Shown: in pieces, positions 8,686-15,149 of the stretch | How the letters are laid out: the number at the start of each line of letters is the position of its first letter | How positions within the stretch are numbered: the stretch's first letter is position 1 | NCBI GenBank assembly: GCA_002412925.1 | Contig: DHVZ01000071.1 | Location: 1-20,300 of the forward strand | Direction of reading: 5' to 3' | Source of the DNA: Anaerolineales bacterium UBA5195 | GTDB taxonomy: Bacteria > Chloroflexota > Anaerolineae > Anaerolineales > Villigracilaceae | DNA: 20,300 nucleotides | Translations under genes and position numbers: made by a program | Notes under the pieces: model-generated | The model's input: only the letters and a program-made list of their open reading frames with translations | Told to the model about the DNA's origin: nothing | Databases searched by the model: none

Positions 8686-8794
8686 TCTAAACTTTTCGAG
8701 CCAGAAAACGGCTCATATCGAGCAAATCAGTTTAGAAAGTTACGCAGTACTCTGTAATTATAAACGCCCGAAGGGCCGAAAAAGTTTCGGTTTA
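8686..8794. repeat. Two consecutive branched inverted-repeat elements
   Basis: The first element has outer arms TCTAAAC (8686-8692) and GTTTAGA (8730-8736) enclosing the hairpin GAGCC/GGCTC (8698-8702, 8710-8714). The second has outer arms TAAAC (8761-8765) and GTTTA (8790-8794) enclosing two hairpins, GCCC/GGGC (8766-8776) and CGAAA/TTTCG (8777-8789). Between them is GTTACGCAG, which resembles the arm of the inverted repeat at 10529-10600. These appear to be remnants of small non-coding repeat elements or a structured RNA. No protein gene is seen between 8564 and 9010. Confidence 0.45.
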
Positions 8795-8799
8795 TGGAG

Positions 8800-8893
8800 G
8801 CTCTTTGGGAATCCCCGTGGCAGCGATCTCCCAATGCGCTGGTACTAACCCGGACAAGCCGGAAAAGATTTAACCGCTGAGTACGCCCAGTTC
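8800..8893. repeat. Dispersed intergenic repeat remnants
   Basis: This stretch contains GGGAATCCCC...GATCTCCC, a piece resembling the interior of elements like that at 12289-12449. It is followed by TAACCCGGACAAGCCGGAAAAG-type sequence (8846-8867), which recurs with one change at 18358-18379. After that comes the GTACGCCCAGTTCGCAGAG type of low-information tract common between genes of such genomes. Confidence 0.5.
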
Positions 8894-8997
8894 GCAGAGA
8901 AGACGTTTACAATCTTCGCGCTCTTGGCGAGCTCTGCGACGAGATTTTCTTGCGCTTTTCTGCTCAAGAAAAAAGCCCGCTTTGCGACCGTGCTGGG

Positions 8998-9003
8998 TAT
9001 AAT
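8998..9003 (+). promoter_or_regulatory. -10 element (TATAAT) for a leaderless start
   Basis: A perfect TATAAT ends seven bases before the ATG at 9011, so transcription should begin essentially at the start codon. No Shine-Dalgarno is present in between. This fixes the start at 9011 rather than at the upstream in-frame ATG 8924. Confidence 0.55.
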
Positions 9004-9010
9004 ATTCTTG

Positions 9011-9376
9011 ATGAGCGAACCAGTTTCCCTGCACTTTATCGACGAACCGGTCACCGTCGAATTCGACGTGCCCCTTGTCCGCGAGAAAAGTCCCACCTGC
9101 CCGAACCGTTTTACCTGGCAGGGAGAGACTTACCAGGTCAGCGAAATGCTGGCTGAGTGGAGCGATTTCACCCGGCGCGGCAAGATGGCGCGGAATATGC
9201 GTCCCAGCCACGCGGCGGCTGCTGCCGGGCGGGGTTCGCTGGGCGTGGGGCGTTTCTTTTTCCGGGTGCGCACCCCGTCTGGGCAGCTCTTTGACCTGTA
9301 CTATGACCGCGCTCCCAAAGACGCCTTGCACCGCAAAGGCGCATGGTTTTTGTACCGCGAACTGAGCGCCGAATAG
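9011..9376 (+). CDS. Small DUF6504-like protein
   Basis: A 121-residue soluble protein of unknown function. The pattern resembles DUF6504: an N-terminal beta strand with VEFDVP, then PNRFTWQGETYQVSEMLAEW (aromatic strand-turn-strand), a basic middle, GRFFFRVRTPSGQLFDLYYDR and a closing WFLYREL. No catalytic motif, signal peptide or membrane helix is visible. The residues encoded upstream of ATG 9011 in the same frame lie in repeat sequence and before the -10 box, so they are excluded. It stands alone between two gap regions. The family name is from memory of the motif pattern, not a search. Confidence 0.65.
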   Translation: MSEPVSLHFIDEPVTVEFDVPLVREKSPTCPNRFTWQGETYQVSEMLAEWSDFTRRGKMARNMRPSHAAAAAGRGSLGVGRFFFRVRTPSGQLFDLYYDRAPKDALHRKGAWFLYRELSAE

Positions 9377-9704
9377 CCGGGCCGGCGCCCCAGGTTTTTA
9401 CAAAGAATGGCAAGAAGACCACAAGAATCTTGGCGCCCTGACTGTCTTAGCTGTGTGTCAGCTTCTCAACCTCTGGTGTGCGGTACGCCAGACCAGTTAG
9501 ACAGCCGGGGGTCTTGGCGGTAAAACTGCGCTGACTTTAAGAAAGTCGTGAGGGCTATCACAAAGCAGCTTGACAAAATAAAGAGGTCGTCCCTGGCACC
9601 GCCCGAAGCAAGCTCCAACCTGGCCATTTCCCTGGCGGCATCGGCCAGCCAGATTCGGGTTATACTTAATCAGGTGGTGGAAACCTGTTTTTAGGCAATG
9701 GATT
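9377..9704. other. Intergenic region with imperfect hairpins, no gene seen
   Basis: About 330 bases without a convincing gene. It contains GC-rich inverted repeats: CTGTCTTA near 9440 against TTAGACAG at 9497-9504, and an inner CTGG...CCAG hairpin around 9473-9496. It also carries low-information tracts of the type AAGACCACAAGAATCTTGGCG. TATACT at 9661-9666 is a possible -10 for the acetyltransferase gene downstream. Confidence 0.45.
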
Positions 9705-10487
9705 ATGCTGACCTTCAATGACTTGATTGTTGCGTTTGAAACGCTCGGCTTGCAGAAAAAGCCGGTTATCGCTCACGCCTCCCTGCGCTCTTTTGGATTT
9801 ATTGAAGGTGGGGCGGATTCTGTCGTCACCGGCTTGAATCACACCCTGGGCGCATTCATCATGCCGACGCATACCTACAAGACGATGGTGACCCCGGCCT
9901 CTGGCCCGGCCAATAATGCCATCAACTATGCGCGTGGCCAGCAGTGGAACCGGCTTTCGGAGCCTTTTTACACCGATATGCCCGCCGACCCGATGATGGG
10001 CGTCATCCCTGAAAGCATGCGGCATTGGCCTGAGTTCCAGCGTTCGATGCATCCGATCCTGTCGTTTGGCGGCTTCCGCGCCGAGAAAATTTTGCAAACG
10101 CAGACGCTTGAGAATCCCTTTGCCCCGTTGCGGGCGCTGGTTGAATCGGACGGCTGGATCTTGTTGCTCGGCGTCGACCAGACTGCCAATACCAGCCTCC
10201 ATTTTGCCGAGAAGTTGGCCGGGCGCAGGCAGTTTATCCGCTGGGCGCTGACCGAAAACGGCACCGTCACCTGTCCGGGATTCCCCGGCTGTTCGGCGGG
10301 GTTCCAGGCCATCGAGCCTGAAGTGCGCCCGTTCACCAAAACCATCAAGGTCGGGAATGCCACTGTCCAGGCCCTGCCGCTGCGGGCGCTGCTGATTCGG
10401 GCCATCGAAATCATCAAAAAGGATAAATATGCCCTGCTCTGCAACCGTTCCGACTGCGAACGCTGCGCGGAAGTCAGGAAAATGTAG
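9705..10487 (+). CDS. AAC(3)-family aminoglycoside N-acetyltransferase-like protein
   Basis: A 260-residue protein of the Antibiotic_NAT (AAC(3)/YokD) fold, whose members transfer acetyl from acetyl-CoA to the 3-amino group of aminoglycosides. Visible signatures are VIAHASLRSFGFIEGGADSV (about 20-40, the conserved HxSL...GxxxGGA region), FIMPTHTY (about 51-58), the MHPILSFGGF segment (the family's HP...S-x-x-x-G loop) and LLLGVDQTANTSLHFAE (about 150-166, with the active-site region). Two C-terminal cysteines, CNRSDCERCAEV, are unusual and might bind metal. It is chromosomal and isolated, with no mobile genes adjoining. Environmental relatives often have unknown substrates, so resistance should not be assumed. 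TATACT at 9661-9666 may be its -10; no strong ribosome site is seen. Confidence 0.85.
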   Translation: MLTFNDLIVAFETLGLQKKPVIAHASLRSFGFIEGGADSVVTGLNHTLGAFIMPTHTYKTMVTPASGPANNAINYARGQQWNRLSEPFYTDMPADPMMGVIPESMRHWPEFQRSMHPILSFGGFRAEKILQTQTLENPFAPLRALVESDGWILLLGVDQTANTSLHFAEKLAGRRQFIRWALTENGTVTCPGFPGCSAGFQAIEPEVRPFTKTIKVGNATVQALPLRALLIRAIEIIKKDKYALLCNRSDCERCAEVRKM

Positions 10488-10528
10488 CCAAGATTGCCCG
10501 GCCCAAAATTGTGATTAACTGGCTCACC

Positions 10529-10600
10529 TTACGCAGAACGTCCCGAAGGTTCCCTTGAATAACCTTGTTTTGCCGATCAAACCTTCGGGACGGTGCGTAA
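10529..10600. terminator. Long inverted repeat between convergent genes
   Basis: Arms of about 21-23 bases at 10529-10551 (TTACGCA, GAA, CGTCCCGAAGGTT) and 10580-10600 are complementary apart from a small bulge, with a 28-base loop. It lies between the acetyltransferase (plus) and SDR (minus) genes. It may serve as a bidirectional transcription stop, or be a small inverted-repeat mobile element whose ends begin TTACGCA. A similar TTACGCA start appears at 8740-8746. Confidence 0.6.
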
Positions 10601-10615
10601 CATCAGTTACTGAAT

Positions 10616-11302
10616 TTAACCATACAAGGGGATTTTTGCGCCGTTGATTTTCGCGGCCTCATCCGAGCACAGGTACAACATGCTTGCGACGATCTCGGCT
10701 GGGGTGGTGCCTTTCCCTGTCCCTTTGACATCGATGGACTTGACATGGAGGATGTTGGCAGTCACGCCGCTCTCTCTCAGCTCTTCTGCCAAAGTCTGGA
10801 CAAGCGCCTCCTGCGCGGCCTTGCCCGCCGCATACGCGCCCATCTTGGGAACCGGGTGGACAGCCAGGGGCATGGAGACAACCATCACCCGGCCCCAGCC
10901 ATTTGCCGCCAGGTGCGGTCCAAAGGCCTGGAACAGGTGGAAGGTGGTCCAGGCATGCTGGCCCAGCATGAAATCCAGATCCTCCGCGCTCGATTCCGGG
11001 ATGGTCTTCCCGCCTGTCCAACCGCCCACCAGGTGAATCAGGGCCTCGACCCGGCCAAACCTGGCGGACACCGCTTCTGCGGCAGAACGCACGGCGTCTC
11101 CATCGCGCAGGTCTGCCACCTGGGTTAACAAACGCGATTCGGGCAGGTTCAAGGCATGCGCCAGGTCATCCAAGTTGGCCTGGTGATTATCCAGCAGCGC
11201 CAGGGATGCGCCGCGCTCTGCAAATGAATGCGCGGCAAGCTTTCCCAGCGCACCGGTCGCGCCGGTAATGACCATCACCCGTTGACTGAAAACAGCGTTC
11301 AT
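10616..11302 (-). CDS. Short-chain dehydrogenase/reductase
   Basis: A 228-residue classical SDR, an NAD(P)-dependent oxidoreductase. The cofactor-binding TGATGALG is at 13-20. An acidic Asp (LLDNH, about 38) ends the second strand and hints at NAD preference. The catalytic triad S143 (VVSMPL), Y157 and K161 (YAAGK) is intact. The usual NNAG is altered to LVGG. The C-terminus (GAKIPLYG) is the typical substrate-side end. The start is ATG 11302 with AGGAGG at good spacing; a longer reading into the UbiX gene has no such site. It is the last gene of the UbiD-AcnX-UbiX run, 22 bases after UbiX. The reaction is unknown; its place suggests either an isoprenoid-related or redox auxiliary role, or simple read-through hitchhiking. 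Confidence 0.9.
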   Translation of the reverse strand: MNAVFSQRVMVITGATGALGKLAAHSFAERGASLALLDNHQANLDDLAHALNLPESRLLTQVADLRDGDAVRSAAEAVSARFGRVEALIHLVGGWTGGKTIPESSAEDLDFMLGQHAWTTFHLFQAFGPHLAANGWGRVMVVSMPLAVHPVPKMGAYAAGKAAQEALVQTLAEELRESGVTANILHVKSIDVKGTGKGTTPAEIVASMLYLCSDEAAKINGAKIPLYG

Positions 11303-11324
11303 TGACTCGCCTCCTTGGATGGGT

Positions 11325-11885
11325 TTATTCCCCATCCCAATGATGATAGTGCTTATTTTCGATTCCCAGCCGCAGCAGCATTCGTCCGGCCAGGTTGGTC
11401 ACCAGCGCCTCCACCGTTTGGGGAGCGGCGTAGAAAGCGGGAATCGGGGGAAAGATCACGGCACCGGCCTCGGCGGCCAACTGCATCAGCCGCAAATGAC
11501 CGGAATGCAGCGGGGTTTCGCGCACGCACAGGATCAGTTTACGACCCTCCTTCAGGCAGACATCCGCGGCGCGGACGATAAGATTGTCAGTATAAGCGTT
11601 GGCGATGCCCGAAAGAGTCTTGATCGAGCAGGGCACAACCAGCATCCCATCTGTCGCAAAAGACCCTGAAGCAAGCCGCGCCCCGATCTCGAGTGGGTCG
11701 TAGCTGGTCGCGGCCAGCGCTTCCACCTCTGGAATGGCCCAATCCGTTTCGCTGGCAAGCGTTTGCCGGGCGGCGCGGCTGATGACCAGGTGCGTTTCCA
11801 CGCCCGCTTCTTTGAGCAGCTCCAGGGCGCGGATCCCCAGGATTGCCCCGCTGGCTCCAGTGATTGCGAGGATCACCCGTTTCAT
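11325..11885 (-). CDS. ubiX: Flavin prenyltransferase (UbiX family)
   Basis: A 186-residue flavoprotein that joins a dimethylallyl group to FMN, making the prenylated FMN cofactor used by UbiD-type decarboxylases. Landmarks are TGASGA (9-14, FMN phosphate loop), SFATDGMLVVPCSIKTLSGIANA (74-97) with the conserved CSxKTLxGI, DNLIVRAADV, and RETPL (122-126), which holds the dimethylallyl phosphate. Length matches the family (about 190). Its ATG overlaps the stop of the DUF126 gene by four bases (ATGA), so the two are translationally coupled. A UbiD-family decarboxylase lies upstream in the same run, its obvious client. Confidence 0.95.
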   Translation of the reverse strand: MKRVILAITGASGAILGIRALELLKEAGVETHLVISRAARQTLASETDWAIPEVEALAATSYDPLEIGARLASGSFATDGMLVVPCSIKTLSGIANAYTDNLIVRAADVCLKEGRKLILCVRETPLHSGHLRLMQLAAEAGAVIFPPIPAFYAAPQTVEALVTNLAGRMLLRLGIENKHYHHWDGE

Positions 11886-12271
11886 GCCAGCTCCACGAGG
11901 CCATTTTCGCCATCCACCTGCAGCTGCATCCCGGTTTTGAGCTGCTCGAGGGGAATCTGGTCCACGCAGGGGATCTCTGAAATGATGCAGCCAACGGCGG
12001 TGATGGTCTCGGCCTCAGCATTGACGATGGCTGCCGGGGCCAGACCGGCCTTTTTCAGCCGGTAGAGGGTGTACGAGCCAACCGTCGAGCCTTTGCCCGT
12101 TGGGAAAACCAGCACCCGTCCGGCGATGGATTGGCCTTCCAGTTCGTGGTTTTTCTCGACCACCTGGCCTGTCTCGGGGTCAACCCCGCCGAAAAACGAG
12201 ATGCCCATTTTTGTCACCAGCGCCTCGCCTGTGGCGCTGCCAGTGGAGATTTTGCGGCCTGTAAGTTTCAT
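11882..12271 (-). CDS. Mevalonate 5-phosphate dehydratase small subunit (DUF126, aconitase swivel)
   Basis: A 129-residue DUF126 protein, the swivel-domain partner of aconitase X. In archaea the pair forms mevalonate 5-phosphate dehydratase, which removes water to give trans-anhydromevalonate 5-phosphate. The diagnostic phosphate-binding signature is VLVFPTGKGSTVGSYTLY (53-70) with the conserved Ser near 62, preceded by SFFGGVDPETG and followed by AIVNAEAETITAVGCIISEIPCVD. The match to the archaeal pattern is close across its whole length. ATG 12271 follows GAGGAT. It overlaps ubiX by four bases, while an inverted-repeat element separates it from the large-subunit gene upstream. The alternative is a subunit of cis-3-hydroxyproline dehydratase, another aconitase X activity; the UbiD and UbiX neighbours argue for the mevalonate role. 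Confidence 0.85.
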   Translation of the reverse strand: MKLTGRKISTGSATGEALVTKMGISFFGGVDPETGQVVEKNHELEGQSIAGRVLVFPTGKGSTVGSYTLYRLKKAGLAPAAIVNAEAETITAVGCIISEIPCVDQIPLEQLKTGMQLQVDGENGLVELA

Positions 12272-12288
12272 GTCATCCTCATACTATC

Positions 12289-12449
12289 ATGTCGCTGCGA
12301 GGGCTGAACGCTCTTCCCTGGCACCAGCACCCAAGGCAGGTGTGTGAAACCCGAGGCAGTCTCCAGTTTAATGGGAAAATCTTATCGAGCGCTACTGACC
12401 GATTAATCGGGGGTTGCTTCGTCGCAAAGAACACTCCTCGCAACGACAT
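12289..12449. mobile_element. 161-bp inverted-repeat element (MITE-like)
   Basis: Terminal inverted repeats ATGTCGCTGCGAGG (12289-12302) and CCTCGCAACGACAT (12436-12449) agree at 13 of 14 positions. The interior carries GATTAATCGG and GGTTGCTTCGTCGCAAAG, the style of a widespread non-coding repeat built on TTGCGAGG...GCTTCGTCGC. It encodes no protein. It lies between the two dehydratase subunit genes, ending one base before the large-subunit stop codon, so it would be transcribed within the operon and could fold as RNA. The right end is sharp; target-site duplications are not clear. Confidence 0.7.
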
Positions 12450-12450
12450 A

Positions 12451-13653
12451 TTACTTCAGCGCTTCCTCGATCACCTCGTCAAAAGGCAAAAAGCGCGTCT
12501 GGGAGCCGTTCTTGGCGGCAGCGTAATAGCAGGCTTTGGCGCTATCGGTGGCCAGGACTTTGAAACGGCCTTTAATCGGCGCAACGACGCAACAGGTATC
12601 CACGGCAAAGACCGCCCCGGCTTTTTCGATGATCGTGGAGTAGCCCATCTGATCGGCAATCCGTTTGACCGGGCGCGAGGTGGTGATCCAGAACGTTTTG
12701 CGGACCTGCCGCCCCGCCAGCCGCTCGGACACGCGCTGAATTTCCGCCAGCGAGAGATGCGGGCAGCCCAGGCTGACAAAATCCACCTGCTCGCCCGCCG
12801 GGAAAATCTCCAACGAGCGGATGGCCTCGTCCAGATCGTTTTGCCCGATGATCAGCCTTTCTGGCGGGGCAGGGTGGAGGCCGCATTCCGGGGTGATTCC
12901 TTCCATCTGGAACAGGGCCAGCCCGCCATAAGTGGCTACGCTGGCGCAAAAGGATTTGAGCTGGTCAACTGTTGCCGTCGGGATGCCGCGCAGATAGGGG
13001 ATTGCTTTCGTTTTTCGGGCTTCGATCGCCCGTCCGATGGCGACGCCCAGCGCGCCAAAGTCGCGGGTGTCTGGCAGGTCGGCTTCCACCTGGATGGTCA
13101 GGCTGGGGCGGCGGTTCTCGTCGAGATGCAGGCCGTAGCGCGGGGTGCGCCCGGTCAGCGCGGCGGCCAGGGCGCTCGGGCCGCCTTCGCGGTTGGTGCG
13201 CGCCCCCAAAACGGAGTTGGCGTAGCAGACGGCGCTGCTCTCGGCCCAGGCGATATGTTCCCCGAAGTGCGGCAGGTTGCCGAACAAGTAGGGCGTGCAG
13301 GAGCAGGTGGTCACGACGCCCATCCTGGCGTAGGCCTCGATGACGCGTTCCTGGTTGCGGGCGAAATCCGGGTCAATGCCGAGGGCTTGCCAGTTTTCGA
13401 TGTCCATCCCGGCGGGGTTGAGGGTCGTCAGCACCCGGGTTTTGCCGCCACCGGCGGCCATCTCCGAGAGGAAATCCAGCCCGGCTTCGCCCAGGTTGTC
13501 AAAACTGACCCCCGCAATCTGTACGGAAGTGACCGGAACCATTCGGTCGGCGGCGTAGATGGTGCCGAGGGCGGCCAGGATTTCCATGGCTTTGCGCGTG
13601 GCGCGGCCCTGGGAGCCGGAGAGCATTTGTTCTTCTTCTGGGGTGAGGTGCAT
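12451..13653 (-). CDS. Mevalonate 5-phosphate dehydratase large subunit (aconitase X)
   Basis: A 400-residue aconitase X (DUF521) catalytic subunit, an iron-sulfur dehydratase. Likely cluster ligands are in CSCTPY (C117/C119), GCPHLS (C297) and DTC (C354). The stretch ESSAVCYANSVLGARTNREG, then a GGPSALAAALTG motif, is the family hallmark, as is SRPVKRIADQMGY near 326-338. Residues MHLTPEEEQMLSG match the usual N-terminus, so ATG 13653 is chosen over an upstream TTG at 13680; AGGAG lies 13 bases before it, slightly far. It is encoded apart from the small subunit, as in archaeal PMDh, not fused as in bacterial type I AcnX. Gene order with UbiD, DUF126 and UbiX points to the archaeal mevalonate branch; substrate is inferred. 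Confidence 0.87.
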   Translation of the reverse strand: MHLTPEEEQMLSGSQGRATRKAMEILAALGTIYAADRMVPVTSVQIAGVSFDNLGEAGLDFLSEMAAGGGKTRVLTTLNPAGMDIENWQALGIDPDFARNQERVIEAYARMGVVTTCSCTPYLFGNLPHFGEHIAWAESSAVCYANSVLGARTNREGGPSALAAALTGRTPRYGLHLDENRRPSLTIQVEADLPDTRDFGALGVAIGRAIEARKTKAIPYLRGIPTATVDQLKSFCASVATYGGLALFQMEGITPECGLHPAPPERLIIGQNDLDEAIRSLEIFPAGEQVDFVSLGCPHLSLAEIQRVSERLAGRQVRKTFWITTSRPVKRIADQMGYSTIIEKAGAVFAVDTCCVVAPIKGRFKVLATDSAKACYYAAAKNGSQTRFLPFDEVIEEALK

Positions 13654-13684
13654 AAGAATCTGAACACTCCTGGTGGTCAAGTAG

Positions 13685-13716
13685 CCCTGAGCGGCAGCGA
13701 AAGGCGTATCGAGACC
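13685..13716. repeat. Short dispersed intergenic repeat
   Basis: In the 67-base gap between the UbiD and AcnX genes, CCCTGAGCGGCAGCGAAAGG is followed by GTATCGAGACC. The last 11 bases recur at 3168-3178. It resembles the common CCCTGAGC...TCGAAGGG type of intergenic palindrome and may fold weakly. Confidence 0.45.
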
Positions 13717-13720
13717 AACA

Positions 13721-15022
13721 TTACTTTATAAACTTTTTCAGATCCACCTTCGGAAAATCAGCCTTTTTGAAGGATTTTCCCGCTGTTTCGAGCGGGGCAG
13801 TCAGGTCGAATCCCAGCCGGGTGGTGAGGTGGGTTCCGGCCTCGGCAGAGGGGTCGAGGCTTGAGCCGGGCGCGCGTTCACGGACAACCAGGTCGCGGTC
13901 GCCCTGGAAGCGGGTCGCCAGGGCCCATTCCACTTCGAGTGGGTTGTAGATGTTGATATCCTGATCGACCACGTAAACGTGTTTGCACGAGCCATGCCCG
14001 GCAAAGGCGGCTTCGATGGCTTTTCTGCCGTCGCCTTCAGCCTGTTTGTCGATCTGAATAATGGCGTGTAACCAGGAACATCCGCCGGGGTTGACGTTCA
14101 CATCCAGGCAGCGCGCCACTTCGTTGACCTTGCGGAAAATGGTTGGTTCGCGCGGCATCCCCATCAGCAGTTTGTGCTCCAGCGCGCCGGGCAGCAGGGC
14201 GTGCCAGATCGCATCGCGGCGATGGGTGATGGCCTTGACCTCCAGCACCGGCTCCTGGCGAATCACATCGTAGGTTTCGGTCAAATCGACAAAAGGCCCT
14301 TCGGCATGGAGTTTGTCCAGGTAGATCGTGCCTTCGATGACAAATTCGGTTTCGGCGGGGATCAGCAGATCGCTGGTGATGGCTTTGACGACCTGGAAGG
14401 GTTCGAGCGCGTTGGCGATTTCCAGTTCGTTGAGGCCCAAATCCACCGAGGTGGCCGCCGCCGCCAGCACATTCGGCGCGTTGCCAATGCAGATGGCCAC
14501 CTCCACCTGCTTCAAATCTTGCAGGAATTTGTCGAAGTGGCGGTTTTTGACCACCCGCACCGCCATCTCCGTTTTGGAAAACTGCATGCAGCGATGGAAA
14601 TCGGCGTTCTGCCCGTAGACCGGGTGCTTCGCCAGCACCACCCCGGAACTGAGGTAGTTGCCGCCATCCTGGTCGCAGTGGAGCAGGATCGGCAGTTTGT
14701 CCAGGTCGGGTTCCAGTTCGACCACTTCCTGGCAGGGCGCGCTGCGGACGATTTCCGGCGGGCGGCGGTTTTGGATTCCGTTGGTCAGGAAGGGAATCAG
14801 TTCTGCAACTTTTATCCCGAAGTAATCGGCAAAGGCGGCCTTCGAGCAGAACAGGTTGCCGGCCACCGGGAAGTCCGACTCGCGCACCCGTTCGAAGAGC
14901 GCAGGCTGCGGTTCGATTTGTTTCAGCACCCCGGCAATTTCAAGGGTCTTGGAAATCGGTTCGCTGACGTGGATCAGTTTCTTCTGGGCGTCCATCCGTT
15001 GAAGATATTCTCTGAGTGACAT
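13721..15022 (-). CDS. UbiD-family decarboxylase, likely anhydromevalonate phosphate decarboxylase
   Basis: A 433-residue UbiD-type enzyme that decarboxylates unsaturated acids using prenylated FMN and a divalent metal. It starts MSLREYLQRMD, the usual family opening. Visible motifs are GGNYLSSGVVLAKHP (about 120-134), FHRCMQ (R144), IEGTIYLDKLHAEGPFVD (E241 and D246, in the position of the E-x5-E/D catalytic pair) and the tail region DQDINIYNPLEVEWALATRFQ. In archaea a UbiD homologue converts trans-anhydromevalonate 5-phosphate to isopentenyl phosphate. Being the lead gene of a run with aconitase X, DUF126 and UbiX makes that the best guess; aromatic-acid decarboxylation is the alternative. 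ATG 15022 is used because upstream in-frame codons (ATG 15079, TTG 15094) lie in the promoter region. CAGGA about 10 bases upstream is a modest ribosome site. Confidence 0.88.
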   Translation of the reverse strand: MSLREYLQRMDAQKKLIHVSEPISKTLEIAGVLKQIEPQPALFERVRESDFPVAGNLFCSKAAFADYFGIKVAELIPFLTNGIQNRRPPEIVRSAPCQEVVELEPDLDKLPILLHCDQDGGNYLSSGVVLAKHPVYGQNADFHRCMQFSKTEMAVRVVKNRHFDKFLQDLKQVEVAICIGNAPNVLAAAATSVDLGLNELEIANALEPFQVVKAITSDLLIPAETEFVIEGTIYLDKLHAEGPFVDLTETYDVIRQEPVLEVKAITHRRDAIWHALLPGALEHKLLMGMPREPTIFRKVNEVARCLDVNVNPGGCSWLHAIIQIDKQAEGDGRKAIEAAFAGHGSCKHVYVVDQDINIYNPLEVEWALATRFQGDRDLVVRERAPGSSLDPSAEAGTHLTTRLGFDLTAPLETAGKSFKKADFPKVDLKKFIK

Positions 15023-15080
15023 GGGCCTGGTTTCCTGGTTTGAAAAACTTTCTCCAGTTGTGATTGATTGAGCCTGCATA

Positions 15081-15111
15081 ATTTTAGCACCCAATCGCGG
15101 CCCGATTTGGG
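15081..15111 (-). promoter_or_regulatory. Promoter and palindrome upstream of the ubiD-type operon
   Basis: On the minus strand TAAAAT (15086-15081) is a -10 candidate about 60 bases before ATG 15022. Just upstream, CCCAATCG (15090-15097) and CGATTTGGG (15103-15111) form an interrupted palindrome. It covers the spacer/-35 zone, where a repressor would bind. No good -35 hexamer is visible, which fits either an activator-dependent or a repressed promoter. Confidence 0.4.
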
Positions 15112-15149
15112 CAAAGTCTGGTGACGAAGATCACGCGCCAGAGCTGACG

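Noticed and set aside
9430..9515. GTTAGAC at 9496-9502 with imperfect inverted arms, looking like another attC site.
   Set aside because: The opposing arm lacks the RYYYAAC core, no cassette-like gene is bounded by it and it is far from the integrase. It fits an ordinary intergenic hairpin better.
12289..13731. A 480-codon open frame on the plus strand opposite aconitase X.
   Set aside because: It starts inside the inverted-repeat element, has no recognisable domain and a composition typical of the antisense of a GC-rich gene. The minus-strand AcnX is certain.
13681..15094. UbiD start at TTG 15094 or ATG 15079, and AcnX start at TTG 13680.
   Set aside because: The upstream UbiD codons lie in or before the predicted promoter and add residues unlike the family N-terminus. 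AcnX relatives begin at the MxLTxEEE position.
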